A DNA stretch of 64,000 nucleotides from Cryptomeria japonica (GCF_030272615.1 NC_081408.1:307461950-307525949), one strand, 5' to 3'; counted from the stretch's first letter, positions 34,982-48,204 are shown. Program-made: numbers and translations. Notes: generated by a model not told the origin, from the sequence alone.

Positions 34982-36071
34982 TGGACTTGAAAAGCACTGA
35001 GGGGGGGGGGAGGGTGAATCAGTGACACCAAAAATAAAACTACTTCAAACACTAACCGATAGATGAACTTAACAAAGCTTTTAAACATAATGCATGCAAT
35101 CCAAAATGATATAACAACATCCACAAAAAGTAAAGCATCCACCATAACACAAGTGTTTGTACGTGGAAAACCCAAGTAGGTAAAAACCACTGTGAGATGG
35201 AACTCACAAGTTAACTATCTACAGTAATAGATAACTGACCGGTTAAGGTCTACAAAGTGCTCTGCTCGGAGCGAATCTTGTTAGAGATCCCAAAGCTTGA
35301 TTAGAAGCTTATACCCTGTTAAAGGTAGTACCCTGTTAGGAGTAACCTCGGTGGAGGATTTTTGAATCCAAACTAATGGATCATCCTGTTAAAGGATTTA
35401 TACATTGAAGCTTGTTAGAGCTTACCCAGTTAGGGGATTTGATTCTGCTGTAATGGTTAGAAAACAACAAGAATGGTTTGATTAGTTCTGAGTAGTACAA
35501 TACTTGCTTAATCAAATCCTTCTAAACATATTCAACACCGCTCTCCTTCATACTCTGCAACTTAACTCTTTTTCCATTCGCACATAACATAACACTTTTC
35601 ACTATATCAAATAATTCATTGCGATGTCAATATATAGACCTGATGATTTCATGTCGGCCTTAAGAAATCATAACACAATTTCCTAGGTGTAGTGTATTTG
35701 GACAAGTGATCATAACTCATCACAAAAATTACCGTTGAGCAGTCGGTGCAAGTAACTCATCACGAAATATGGTAACTCATCACAAAATTACCAAATACTG
35801 GTTGGAACAATCAAATACCAGTTTGAATAAAACATATGATACGTTGTCCTTAAATCTCTGCTTGATCTCCATCTTGATCTTCGTCTTGATGCCGACTTAG
35901 TATAATCACAGGCTGTCTCATATGCACATAACGGTTGACACAAAGTACCGGTTAGAGATAAACCTCTTGGTATGACCTCTAACATACCGGTTAGCAGAGT
36001 AAACAATTGAAGTTACACCGGTAGTCAATATAATCATATGTGTGTGAGAGAGTGATTCATCAATGACAACA
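34982..36071 (-). mobile_element. Copia-type LTR, probably solo
   Basis: Read on the minus strand it starts TGTTGTCATTGATGAATCAC and ends with GATTCACC, a C-run, CTCAGTGC and TTTTCAAGTCCA. The same design (GATTCAC, C-run, end) is seen in the copia LTRs at 57061-58409 and 61111-62714. Internally, words such as CCTGTTAAAGG, CCCTGTTAGG and CCAGTTAGGGG recur at 35310-35445. No polypurine tract, primer site or pol gene lies next to it, so it is probably a solo LTR. I found no target duplication at these exact ends, so they may be off by some bases. Confidence 0.55.
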
Positions 36072-36192
36072 AATGATGAGTACATTACAATCATCATCAA
36101 GCCAACAATATCATCAACTTATCAACCATAATAATATGCTTTTGTAATATGAATGATGAGATATAGTAATAATATTAATAAATACCAATCTC

Positions 36193-38915
36193 TTACAGTT
36201 TCCGTTCATCCTCATCAAATTCAAATCTTTCTTGATTTTTGTCTATGTTTTCTTCACTCTGAGTCTGCATACCTTCATTGAACTGCATATCAATGCTACC
36301 AGTAGGTCTGATACATGAGTCAATAGTCCCACTTGCACTTTGGTTTGAAGTGTTGCCCAAACCTCTTCTTTCACATTTGGACCTCCAAATTTGTAGTGCC
36401 CTATCGTAAGGAAAAGTGTGGATATCATACCTAGATGTATAGAGCCTCAATCAATTTTCCAAATTTTTGTCTTGTTTGTTTCTTAGCTTTGATTTTAGGA
36501 ACCCCAAAGCACTGAAAAATCTCGCATCTTCCACCTAACCCAATATCATGGTAATACATAAATAAGCAAGCTTCAAATATTCTAGCATTAAATCACGCAA
36601 CATTGCGTTCTCAGCTATATATTTCCAAAGCCTTGTTACTGATCCCTCTTTGCGGGGGTTCTCCATTCTGCCATATTGTTCCCTCATAGTGTATGCAAAA
36701 TGAGATGATTTCTCTCTAAGACGAGTTTCATCTAATATTTTGTTCATAATTATTCAATTCAATTCTCTAGATATGCAAAATTATTTTATCAAAGTCAGTA
36801 GCTTACTTTGAAAATCAGTTGCACTGTTGTGGCTCCAATATTGAGGAAACGCAATAGACATGGCTTTGAGTAGGTTCTTAGGAGGGAATACACTTCTAAT
36901 TAGTGAGGAAAGATCATAGGCAATTTTCTTCATAGAAGTAGTTACAGACTCAACAATCTTGTTGAAATCTTCCCTTGTAACTCTTGCTAGTTGCTTCCTG
37001 GGGCACTTTCTTGGTTCCTCGGGGTCGACCGTGGCATAGAAGTGCATTGATATCTCAACTCCCCGTACATTGGCACATACCTCCCCATTTACATTGATTT
37101 GTAAAAAGTTATCAGGATTGTTCAAATTTGTGAGTGTCTACCACTTAACAAATTTTTCATCAAATAGTGTTGGTTGATTTTGATAGAGATTGTCAAGGGT
37201 CATGCATGTCATCTTACACATAGTAGCATATTCTGCAATATACAGAGCTCTTTTTTGGGAAGCCTTCATAATATTTCTCCTTTCCTCTAGTATGGGCAGA
37301 AGAGTTGGTAAAGTTAAGAGTGTCTCTAGATTACTTAACCTCCGAAGAAGGTTATGAAATTTTGGTTGCTCTTATTCGTTGCGAGTTGTGTGAAATAGTC
37401 CAATCAAGGATGGATATTTTGAAAAAACTTGATGTGCTAGACCATCCAGAGAGATCCATTTGGTATCATTATCCTTGAGAAGCTTGTTCCCATTAGTTAT
37501 TCCATCAGTAAAGTGTTGAAATTCCATAAATCACTTGGGACTTCAACAAAAGTGTGAGTAGAGCTCTCTGATTAAAATTTTAATTTTTTTTACCAAAACA
37601 TACTTGCTCACAATTCTAAAAGCTAGATTCATTATGTGAGCCATGCACTGATTTGCAGTAATGTACGGTGTAAATGAAGTTTCAATCTTTGTACAAAGAT
37701 CGTTCTTGTGACCTTGTATTACTGAAGCTTCATTTGCTCCAATACACACCATTTTTTTGGAAACCATCATGTCATCCATACATCCATATTCAATTAAACT
37801 TCTCTTTACTAGTTGAAATAAATTTTCCATTGTCACACTCTCCTTCATTTTAGCAACAGATAGTAGATGAGGTTGTCAAGCATGATTTTGTGTAGTATAA
37901 ACATGCATGCATACCCATGAAGTATTGTCTACTATCGTAACTTCATCTAAATAAAATGCAATAAAGTTTGACTCTCTTATTTTTTCCTTTACTTCTTCTT
38001 TTTCAACCTCAGCAAGACAACTTACCCATTCCCATCCATTGTTTACTAACCAGTGACTATTAGGATAGTTAGGAACTTTCAAAAAGTGTAATAAACCATT
38101 AATTGATGGGAAATTTGTCATAGCATGCCCTCTGCTCAAAATATACAACACTAACTGAATAGCTTTTCCCAGTTGTTCTATTTTTATTTCTTTTCCAAAA
38201 CTAGCTTCAATAGAACCTTTAACTTTCGTAGGCTTTGTCTATATTTTCTCAGGAAAATAATACTCTTCGGCATTCCTCACATGCTTACATTCCTCCTTTG
38301 TTTTCCATCTTATCACTGATTTTTCAACTTCGTCTATCATTTGTTTTTCATAAACTTTACCCATATGCTTTTCTATGGTGTCAAATTTTAGCTGCAAACT
38401 AATTTCCTTGTTATGTTTCCAATTGCAAATCTTACACCTGTATTCTATTGGAGGCTCGTCTTCAATTGGATTCTCCACTGGTTCAATGAATGGATACTTT
38501 GATGCCCAATTAATTTGAAAATTCCTCACTGACATATCCCACTCTCAATCCTTTTTTGATCTGGCTTTTCTTTTCTTATCATTAATAGAATTATCACTCA
38601 AGTCGATTATATCATTCCGGCTAACTTGGGCATCTACCAGATAATATTCTTCAAGATCATCCTGATCTGAGATATCAAGTTCATCGCCGTCTTCAACATA
38701 CGTTGTAGTTGTGAATTTTGTACTTGTACTTGTGATGATTTACCTTCCCGATTTTCACCACAATCTTTTCCAAAGCCAAAGTACGAAGACACCGTTATGA
38801 ATTTTGTTGGCCTCTCATGGCCTTCCCCACATTCAGGTTTCCTACCCTTCTTCGTGTTGGACATCTCCAACAAAATAAAGGCTACCAAAAAAATATCAAT
38901 TTGTTGAAGAAGCAA
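36193..38915 (-). pseudogene. hAT-superfamily-like transposase, broken
   Basis: Minus-strand segments in order: 38915-38634, 38535-38239, 38151-37876, 37848-37543, 37125-36781, 36747-36535 and 36450-36193. The second holds a possible zinc finger (YRCKICNW... KHMGK). The third and fourth read like the plant hAT-like transposases related to zinc finger protein 862: FIAFYLDEVTIVDNTSWVCM, then KMVCIGANEASVIQGH, then CMAHIMNLAFRI. In relatives the middle motif carries a catalytic Asp (GADGAS); here it is Asn. With frameshifts and stops throughout, this is a dead copy. I could not identify its terminal inverted repeats. Confidence 0.65.
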
Positions 38916-39739
38916 TAATAGACTATAAAGTATAATATATGTTTCATTGGCCCTACGACCTACAATCTAGATGTTTGAGGTCTAAATCTCCTAGCTGACC
39001 ACTTGGCACTGATGGGTCCCCACTAAATAAGAATGAACTCAATAGTGCAAACCGATATAGATAAATTCAAAATAATATTATAATACTTCAAAAATATGAT
39101 CTCTCACCTTTAGGTCACTAGCAGTTGCCAATGCAATCAACAACAATGATTTTCATTGGTCTGAAACTTTGCTATTGATCTGAATTAAGAGCCTAAAACC
39201 CACCAGATTGTGTAGAGGTAGATCTGATCTTTGAATGTATTATGTATTTATACCAATCCTCATATGGCTAATCCCATGGTAATTTTATATGGTATACAAA
39301 TATTTGGTGAATCTTGCATAACTATAACACGAATTATGTAATTTTCGGGGCGATTATAGGTCATCCAAATAATTGGCAAATACAATATAGTTGGCAAAAG
39401 TTGGGGTGAATGGAGACACGCGTCGAAAAATTATTGGGCAAATTGGGTCCTCCTGGTTAACAAATCTTCATATGCCTATAGGTAAATTATGGTCGTCTAT
39501 TAAGGCAACCTCGAAGAGTGTAGGAGAAAAAATTAAATTTACCATGTGTCCATCGTATATTGTATTATTACATAAAACATATGGCGATTGGGTCGTGAAT
39601 TTGATGGAAATTAATAATGTTCTGGTGACATGGCCACCCCCATTTGGTACAAAATATTCTCATTTTCCAGGTCGCCGACGTGAAAAAATCGCCACTAAAG
39701 TAATCTCTGCCTAATTCCTTGTCCTTTAAACCTTGTTTT
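38916..39739. other. Unassigned stretch
   Basis: 38916-39390 shows nothing recognisable and may hold the terminal part of the hAT element. A frame of 107 codons (39391-39714, plus) without known motifs exists; codon content is unremarkable and I do not call it a gene. Confidence 0.35.
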
Positions 39740-41180
39740 GTAATTATATGAAAGCCACGACTATAAGAATGTTGCAATTGACTAGATGAAGGAACAGGCT
39801 CATGAATTTCTTTGAAATCTGATGTGTAAGGAGGAAGAAAAGGATTTGTAGATGAAGAAGGAGTATCATGTGAAATGACAAACTCCTTTCCTTTATCAAG
39901 CTTGTCCTTTTTGGAAGATTGGAAAGAAAAATCTTCATCATCTAAAATCTCATTTTAACTTATCTCTATGTGAGGGGAAAGTTCATGAATAAAATGGATG
40001 ACATCATCCTCCCTACATATACTTTATGTTGAAGATAGGTCTTAGGAGAATAAGAAGGATCTAAAGATGTAATAATGTTGATGTTTTGAATTTTCCCCCT
40101 TGCTCAAGGGTATGTGTAGAAGAAGATGGATCCATGTTACTTTCCAATGCTTTCTCTTTTTAAGAGAGATCATTGGTTAAAGCATTAGGTCTTATCTCAT
40201 ACACACAAGATACCCTAGGAGAGGTACAAAGGTTAGGATATCCCGGTTTAGTATCTACAAAATATTTAAGGTGACTAGCATAAGAAATACACTTTGTTAA
40301 CAACATCACCATAGTGCAACATAAATGATACGTGAAAGCTTTGAGATCTAATTGAAAAGAAAATAATTTGGAAATTCTAACAACACAATATGACCAAGTG
40401 CTATGAATAAAGAAAAGTAATAGAAAATGAAAGAAACTCTTATCCGACACATGATTATAGTAAATATATGCAAAAAGCAATGTAATAATATGCGAAAGAG
40501 CAAGTAAATCCAATTTATTAATTGCCATTGAAAGTATCCTAATTAAAATTTGAATTTGTTGGAAAAGTAGATCTAAAATTAGGACCTTTTATGAAAATCA
40601 ATGTAAGATTTGAATGTGATGAATTTTGAATTTGTGTTTGACCTTAGAGAGTGTTAAAATTGATAAAGTATGCTGATTTTCTAGATTTGAGCAGAAAAAT
40701 ACAGTCAATTTTGTCTCCCGAAATTTTGGAAAAAAAGTCGAGGACCATGGCGAAAGTGCACATGGTCTGACCAACTTGTTTAAAAAAATTTCAAGGGTGA
40801 TAGAATTATGATTTTAATGCGAAATCCAAAAAACGGCCAATTTGGAGATGTCTAGATTGGTCAAACGTGCATTCAAAGGTCGAAAATAGAAGAATCTTAA
40901 AATTAGGGTTTTATGATTTAACCACTAAATTTTCAGAATAAAGAGACATATTTGAATTGCAATTTTTAAATAGAAATCAAATATGAAACAGGTAATTAAA
41001 ATTTTACACTTCACAAGGGTAATTTTCTCAAAATGAAAAATTAGGGTTTTTAGGCAATTAACCTCTAAAAATTGGAAATAGATCAAACTTGGAAGTGAAA
41101 ATTTAAAATTGAAATAGAAATTAATCAAGTCTAATAATGAGAAATCAAAATTAATGTGTAAGATCTTGGGTTCACCAAAA
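39740..41180 (-). pseudogene. Internal, gag-like remnant of family X element
   Basis: Minus-strand pieces at 40528-40160 and 39941-39744, with shifting frames and stops between. Recognisable as coding by runs such as DTKPGYPNLCTSPRVSCVYE and a following acidic, Ser-rich part, but I cannot tie it to a named domain. It lies downstream of the minus-strand LTR at 41180-42312, as expected for a Gag start. 40620-41180 is leader-like noncoding DNA. A stem-loop word pair (GGACCATG, CATGGTCT) sits at 40742-40767. Confidence 0.4.
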
Positions 41181-42312
41181 TATAAAGTGGAAAATTGGAC
41201 CCTAGTGACTCCCCACCTAGGAGAGAGAAAGGAAGTCACTAGGATGATTTTCATTTGGAGGAAATTTGCCTTCAAAAGAGGGGCATGACTCCACTAGATC
41301 CAGATCCAAGGGAAACAAGGATGTGAATTCCAAGTGGATTGCAAGGGTTGAAGTGTGATTTACCCTCTTTTGTAAATGAGAAAGTTGACTTGTTGACTAT
41401 GTGGAATAAGGGGAGAAAATGAGTGAAATGAGGAGCTACAGGTTCTGGATCGCGTTGTAACTTTGGATCTGAGCTAATTAGACTGATGCGGATCTGCCCT
41501 ACAAATTTGGAGAAAATTCATCGGGACCGTGGTGACAATGTACATGGTCCTCCACAAAATCCACTAAACAAAAAGGGTTCTTTTGTCTCTGCAAATGAAC
41601 CCCAAACCTGCAATTACAGCAGCGCACCTACAACCTACACACAAAAAGAGAGAGAGAAGGGTTGTGGATAGGGGTTTGCCTCAATCAAACCCCGGTTGAG
41701 GAATCAACCTTCAAAGAAAGTAATTGCAAATGCTTGAATGTGTACAATGGAAATGTATACCTTGTAGATTTGCAACTTGTTGATGATGATTGCTTTGCTT
41801 CTTGGATGTAATCACAAGTGTTGCATGAAATGGCATGTAACATGACAAAACCCTAACATGCACACATGCTTGCAAATGAATGTTGTAATATTGCTCCTAT
41901 GGATGAATGAAGAAGACTTGAATGCTTGAATGCTTGATCATGTATATTTTTGCCTATGCTTGCTTATCATCCCTTCTCTTGAATTTCGTCTCTCCCACAA
42001 ATGATAAAACCAACTCCCTTTTATACATGCCTCAGAAGATTAATTCATCTCACCAAAGATCGACATTGGGGAGATTTGGGATCTTGAAGTGCAGATAGGG
42101 CCAAGGGGACCTATCTTGGGGCGCTACACCCCTATCCTGCCCTATCTTTGGGCCCGAATAGGGTCTTGAGGCTATCTCAGAGCTCAAAAAGGAAGGGATC
42201 AATGAGGTGAATATGCAAAAAGAGGTCTAGGTTAGAAAGGAGGGTATCATCGCCAAAGTGAGGACTTCAAATGTGGTTAAAATTGCAGGAGGCGCAATTT
42301 GATGACACTACA
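41181..42312 (-). mobile_element. LTR of family X, inverted copy
   Basis: On the minus strand it begins TGTAGTGTCATCAAATTGCG at 42312. The middle and end match 22400-22990, and the start matches 13523-13605. A TATA-like word (GTATAAAAGGG) lies near 42028 on the minus strand. The 3' boundary is uncertain; the region around 41170-41260 has a GTGACT...AGTCAC pair and TTTGGTGAACCCAAGATC, which may be the LTR/leader border. It interrupts a LINE: LINE coding sequence begins right of 42312. Confidence 0.6.
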
Positions 42313-42329
42313 GTTGGGTAGAAGAGGGG

Positions 42330-43371
42330 CTTCAAAAATATGGATTGTTCTCTTGGCTTGTTTTGAAAGGTAAAATTTTGACAAGTGGATGGCTTGCTAC
42401 TTTAGGCATTGCCCAACCTTTTAATTATGTTCTATGTAGGGAAGATTTGGAATCTACTAATAATTTACTTGTCAATTTCTTTTTTGCAACCCAATGTTGG
42501 AATTGGCTCCAGTCTAAATTAAAATGGGCTTCACCTCTTCCCCATGATCTAAAAGTCATTTTTGAATCTTTGATCAATCCTTTTTGAGGATTATTTCTTT
42601 GCCTGTATTTGAAGCATTGCCCATGTTATACTTATATGGAATATCTAGCTGGAGAGAAACAAAATAATTTTCAGAAACGAATTTAACGACCTCAAAATAA
42701 TCCTCACAAAAATTGAGTCTTGTATATCGGATATAGTGAAGGCTCATGTCACAAAAAAAAAGTTAACCTCTTAATTCTCATCATGGGACAACGGTATTTT
42801 GTCCAAATGGAATAACATGTCTCTCCCCTTCAAAGGAAGCCTTATGGTCAACACAACTAAGCCCATAAACATAAAAGAAGTCAAATGGAAAGCCCCCCTC
42901 AAAATTTCCTAAAGCTCAATTTTGATGGGGCTTCAAAAGGAAATATGAGGATATCGGGAGTCAATTACATCATCAGAAATTATCGAGTAACCATCAAGGG
43001 TGGTTTTACAAGAATTCCTAGTGGCTCTAACAACATTGCAGAAGCACAAGCTCTCCTCTATGATGTTTGATTGGCAAAGTCACTTAAGGTGAAAAAACTT
43101 ATTATAGAAGGGGATTCTATGAATACAATAGTAGCATGCAGAGATTCAGAGGATGGGAATTGGAAAGTGCAATATATTTTGCAATCCTAACTAGAAGAAT
43201 ATTCAATCAATCATGTATATAGAGAAGAAAATCAGGTTGCAGATTTTCTAGCAAACCAAGGATGCACTCTTCCAAATGGAGAAAAAACATTATCTCTATC
43301 TGACATGTCTCTATACCAGGAGTTAAATTCCTTACTTAAAAATTATTGTTCCTTTCCTTCTACTAATCTCT
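42330..43371 (+). pseudogene. LINE ORF2, 3' part: zinc-binding and RNase H domains
   Basis: 42345-42587 reads FSWLVLKGKILTSGWLATLG... FNYVLC, the zinc-binding domain that follows the reverse transcriptase in plant L1-type LINEs. 42885-43070 and its continuation to 43371 read as the terminal RNase H: LKLNFDGASKGN, IIRNYR, SGSNNIAEAQALL, IIEGDSMNTIVA and VYREENQVADFLA. Stops and a frameshift break it (for example the codon at 43069). The 5' two thirds of the LINE are absent, cut off at the LTR on the left. Confidence 0.85.
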
Positions 43372-45035
43372 GATGTGTCTGTTAGACCTTCAGGGGTGGC
43401 TTTGTTCACACATGTTTAATCCAAGTCTAGTTCTAGCGAGGTCGAGTAACAGAGATGCTAAAATTTTGATTAGGGCATATGGAATAACTCATCGATTCTG
43501 ATCTCTAAAGAAGGGAGACCTTCAGTGAGCTCAATAGCTCATATGACAGCTATCCATCTAGAAACTGGGTTTTTTTCATAGTTGCAAACTTTACGAAATC
43601 AACATTGGGCTCATGGACAGAGGAAGCCTTTTTTTTATTCTAATTTTATGGTTGTCTTGTGCAGATATTTACTGGTGAATATCCTCTTTCTCAAATGATT
43701 TCATGGTAACTTTCATGATGCCAATAGGTACCTTTGTGACTACCTCCTTTTCATTTAGTATCTGAGATCTCCCCTACTTTGTCATCCTCAGTCATTTCCG
43801 CTCACTCCAGTGGCTCGACCTGGTACTATCTGCAAGGTTTCACAAGATTTAGCATGTGTTTATGGGACTTCCCTCCCACGGTTTGGGATACTTGGTGTTT
43901 CTTCGTACTCTTCTCTAGTGATCCAATTCATGTGGAATTAAATCCTTATCCTTCGCATGTGCCAAGATGCAATTAAATTTCTTGCAAGTCAAGCTTATCC
44001 ACTATGCCTTCTTTTGCCTTGTTCTAGTAGAGCTAGTTGGGATTATTCCCTTCTTCATTCCCTGGTCAGATGGCAAACTGAATTGTGTTGCTTGGAAAAT
44101 TCATCAATTCGGTGCCCTTTGGTCTCAACCCCTGCTTCTCTCTTCACATTATCTTTGTTGTTCCTTGCTTGGAGGTGGAGAGAGCATTGATTATCATCTT
44201 AGGGGAACAGTGGCTCATGGAAAATCAATTAGCCTCTCCATCCGCAGTGGTTTCTAGATTTGCATCAATGGTCATGGACCTCTCTCGGTCGGTAGACTTC
44301 TCTAAATTTCTCATTGGATATTTTGTTCATCCCGTCCACTATTCCTAGGAGGAAGTTAACGCCAAATTTGCTGAATATAATCTCTTTGTAGGAGATATGT
44401 GGGTGGGAGGTTTCCTTCATAAGTTGGATTTACTTCAGAAATCCTTCGCACGCTCATTTTGGCTATCCATCATCAATGGTCTCGGGTACCAATCTTCTTT
44501 GCTTTTCTTCGAATGGATATAAGCTCATCGAAACTCCATACCAAAACCTCTATTTTCAATGGCGTGGTACAAGTCTGAAGCTTTGTGGGAGCTCTTCTCT
44601 CACACGGTTCTGGATCCTCATGACTTTCCATCATCTTTTCCTTCCCCAGCAGACATTACCTCCTCAGTGGAATCCACAAATGGTGTTTTGGGATGTCAAC
44701 AACTGCTGAATAGAATGTAGCGACAAGATGGAAGCCCCTAGGTCCTTAAATTTTGACAGCTTTTTGTCATAAAAAGGGAATTTGAACAATTTGATATGTT
44801 CTAGAATGTGTCTATCATGTGAATTTCCTCCTTTCTTTGTGGCAACAATTTATCTACCTAATATCTTAAGGAACATACTAGACTTGGATAGGTACGCCTT
44901 GAGTAGTTTTGTTTTTTCCGGGTGGGGGGGGTAGAGGGCTACCACATTTTGGTGGCATGTTCTTAACCCTCCATTGCAAATATCTATGTTTATCATTAAT
45001 ATATTATTATGGGCTTCGGCCTTTTACTCCTAAAA
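43372..45035 (+). pseudogene. LINE 3' region with an unknown coding-like stretch and A-tail
   Basis: After the RNase H there are 1.6 kb before a LINE-like end, ATTATGGGCTTCGGCC then an A-run at 45031. Between 44085 and 44709 one frame remains open apart from a TAG (44346) and a TAA: it includes SVPFGLNPCFSLHIIF, NAKFAEYNLFVGDMWVGGFL and SFWLSIINGLGYQSSLLFF. I do not know the family. The GGGCTTCGGCC ending is typical of plant L1 3' ends, so the extra stretch seems to be part of the element. Confidence 0.5.
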
Positions 45036-45089
45036 AAAAATTCCAACCTTAAAATTAATCAAATAATTATTTTGAATATTCTAAGTGAG

Positions 45090-45545
45090 AAGGTTGTGAC
45101 ACGCCTTTATACACAATTGATATAACTCCTTAGAGTAGTCATTGACACTTGCTTTACTTTGCTTCAATTTTTTGAGTAGATGAATATGATTGTCTATTGG
45201 CAATAATTTTAGCTTCAAATTTATTGTCATCTGATCCCAAAACTTTATCTTTTCTTTTCATCTTCTTTGTATGTCTATTTGCAAATGATCTCACCATAGG
45301 GACGCATGACCCTTAAACTTGGTGCAAGCAAACTTAACCTTTTTTTGATCTTTAGTATATTCAAAATCAAATTTTCAAGCATTGGCATTATTATGGATCT
45401 TATAAATCTCTCCTCTCCTTGGTTGAGTCCCTCTTAGTTGGCTTCATCCCTACCTCTAATAACTTGTTCATCTTCCTCATCACTAACATCTTCTATGTGA
45501 ATTCATCTTCTTTGTAATTTTAATAGCCAAAATACTTCTTGTTAT
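45090..45545 (-). pseudogene. Ty3/gypsy gag remnant
   Basis: On the minus strand one frame gives KVKFACTKFKGHASLW, stop, DHLQIDIQRR, stop, KEKIKFWDQM, LLPIDNHIHLLKKLKQ and NDYSKELYQL. This is the conserved core of retrotransposon Gag (GHASLWW...W..M...FLP.DY... EY..EF). Both stops are TGA, one of them at the usual second Trp. The rest of the gene is too decayed to define. Confidence 0.75.
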
Positions 45546-45739
45546 GCATCTCAACATCTCCATAGCTTTTGGATGTACACTTCTTGGTGCACCATCTCTA
45601 CAACCATGTCCTCTATGTTTCATATCATGCAAGTTTTATATAGTTGTAGGTCTACAATTTTATTATTCTTCACTCTCAACAATAGATCTTAGAAATTTTC
45701 TTATTAACACTTCTAATCTCTTAGTACCCACTTTGGTAC

Positions 45740-46850
45740 CACTTGGTGTAGTCAAGTTTGGGAACAAGCCTAGAAAAATAACAAAAATAAAAAGAAACAC
45801 TCTACTTCAAAACATAAAACTAGATTTCACATCCAAACAATTTAAGTTACATTCCATTTTATTATTCAACTATGGTTTTGTTGCAGTTTAAGGAAATATT
45901 ACCTTACATAGCACTAGAGATCTCTTTGTTTTCAATCTTCTTCACATCTTTGTATGAGCTTTTGATTCTCTCTTTTTTCCTCTATTCTCTTCTCATGGTT
46001 TCTATTCTTATCTACCCCTCTTTGATCACATTCTACAACTTATATCTCTCAAGAGGAATTTTAACTACCATGTGTTTTACTTCAACAAAAATCATCCATT
46101 TGTGATAGTATTTGATTTCAAGTCTGGTAGTCTTCAATGGGCATCAATTGCCTTTTGATGAAATTGAGCTTTGACGAACTTTTGAATTTGCATACTTAAA
46201 TATTGGCTAAAATAGAAGCCTTCAAAATAATTTCATTTCCCTTCTTTTCTCTTCCTCTTGATGATGTTCTTTCTTTGATAGAATGGAGATTCAAATGAAC
46301 TTATGAGTTCATGAACTCAATAATGAGTCAAACCATTAGCAATATTGATCTTCAATAAACAAAATGGTTTATGAACTACATCATTTGGCAAAAAAAGTCT
46401 TCTAGTAGAAATTAAAGTTGGTGAACCAAGCCATTTTGGTGATTCGATATTCAACAAACCAAATGGTTTGTGAACTATACCATTGAGTGAAAATATGACT
46501 TTTGAAGGAAATTGAAGTTGGTGAGCTAAGAAGTTTATAGATAGAAACCTTTTGAATGAAATTTAAAGTTTTAAAACTAAGAAATTTGCCAACACGTAAA
46601 GTTTTTAGCCATCAAATATTAATCAAACTTTAGAACTAATCATCAAACCTAGAAGATGGTTGAAATAAAGAGCTTATTTAAGCTTGAACACTCACGAAAC
46701 AAAATGTTCCCAAAATCAAACTATCAACAACCAACAAAAAGAAATGAAACAAAAGGAAAGAAAAACCATATAAAACCCAGATAAATGTTTTCAATTGACG
46801 AAGACCACATGTGCACTCAAATGCTCCCGCATCAAAATTTGGGAGATTAT
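45740..46850 (-). mobile_element. Probable gypsy LTR containing repeat Y, copy 2
   Basis: The part 45990-46655 is collinear with 12880-13518. On the minus strand the unit would start near 46835 (TGATGCGGGAGCATTTGAG) and end near 45740, just upstream of the minus-strand gag remnant, which is the position of a 5' LTR. A TGGTACCAAAGTGGGTAC stretch near 45730-45750 lies where a primer site would be, but it does not match a tRNA I can name. Confidence 0.45.
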
Positions 46851-48192
46851 TTCAAGCATGTTGGTGGGAATGAGTTTCAAACTCAATATTTGAGGAAATG
46901 ATTGCACTAGACACTCTGTAAAAAAGTAGTAAACATTGTTATAGCTATTACTCAAAAAGAAAAAAGAAAAAAGAGTGTATGTCTAAAAAGAATAAATTGA
47001 TATGTAATTTGTGTACTCAAGTTTATTTTAAATTAGAATCATATGTTAAGAAATGGTAGGATTTTTTTAATGTATTCTAAAATAGTTTGTTGTAGCCATA
47101 GGTGACAATCAATGATATGAATAAGGATATGGTTTTCCTACTATTTTTTAATATTAAAGATATCTCAAACCCAAATGCTATTTTTTATTGAAATTTACAA
47201 AGAGATGCAAACTATAAATGCAAACCAGAGTTTGAATGTTAAATGGGTTTGAGTTCTAGTCTACTGATGAAGATATGTCAAAATAAAATTATGACAATCT
47301 AAAACAAACTATGCCATGGGTAGTGATTTCATAGCCATGGTTGTTGGATTAATCAACTAGATCTTAGCTTTTTTTTTAGGTGAATGAGATTCTATGAAAT
47401 TCCTATATAATTGTGTAATTGGCTCCATGGGGTCTTATTTACACCATATTTGATGCCCATGGTAGCAATATTGGAGTTCCAAGCATTGACATTTCTTCAT
47501 AATATATATTTCTCACCTAAGAATTTAAATGAGCAAAATCTATTGTAGAGTCTAACTCACCTATTATTTATCTTTATAGATTTAATAGAGAAATTAGTTT
47601 AGCATAGTAAGTAAATAATTGTAATATTATAGGTTGTTTAATATTAAAAAGAAAATCACTAACATTTTAACATGCTATAAAAAAAATAGCAAGAGAAACC
47701 AATATTAGGTGTATTTGTACATAGTATAAAATATAACAAGAAGACATATTTTGACAAGCCTAACTCAACAGAGGAAGTATAAAAACCATTACATTCTCTT
47801 AAAAAGTATTCTAGTTTAAAATATAATGATCTACAAATCTAGTGCATTGCAAAGTCTTCAATTGTTAAGTTGAAAAAGTAGAAGTAAAGCACAAGATATT
47901 ATTTAGATTTCAATTTAGAACATAAATAACCTAGCAAAAATTATTATGTAATTGCAAAGTCCATTGAGGTATTCATTTTTAGAGTGAAATACCCCAGTCA
48001 ATCAACATGTCTCACAAATAACAACTTTCCCCTTACCTAACTTTCAAAATATGAGATAAAAGGGAGAAAGAGATAAGATTAAAAATAGAAAATTATTCAC
48101 GTATCTTAAAAGGTCACTTCAAAAATAAAACTACACATTTTTGCTAGAACCCATTACAAATGATTAAAATCATTGAATCATAAACACTTGAA
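46851..48192. other. AT-rich noncoding stretch
   Basis: No coding, LTR or inverted-repeat signal seen. Confidence 0.4.
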
Positions 48193-48204
48193 AGCTACAT
48201 GAAA
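48193..48204 (+). repeat. SINE target-site duplication, left
   Basis: AGCTACATGAAA, repeated exactly at 48485-48496. Confidence 0.8.

Noticed and set aside
34982-36071. Complete copia element around this LTR
   Set aside because: No polypurine tract, primer site or pol sequence next to it; the neighbouring coding DNA is hAT-like.
39391-39714. 107-codon open frame on the plus strand
   Set aside because: No known motif, no repeat support and no adjacent coding evidence; it may be a chance frame.
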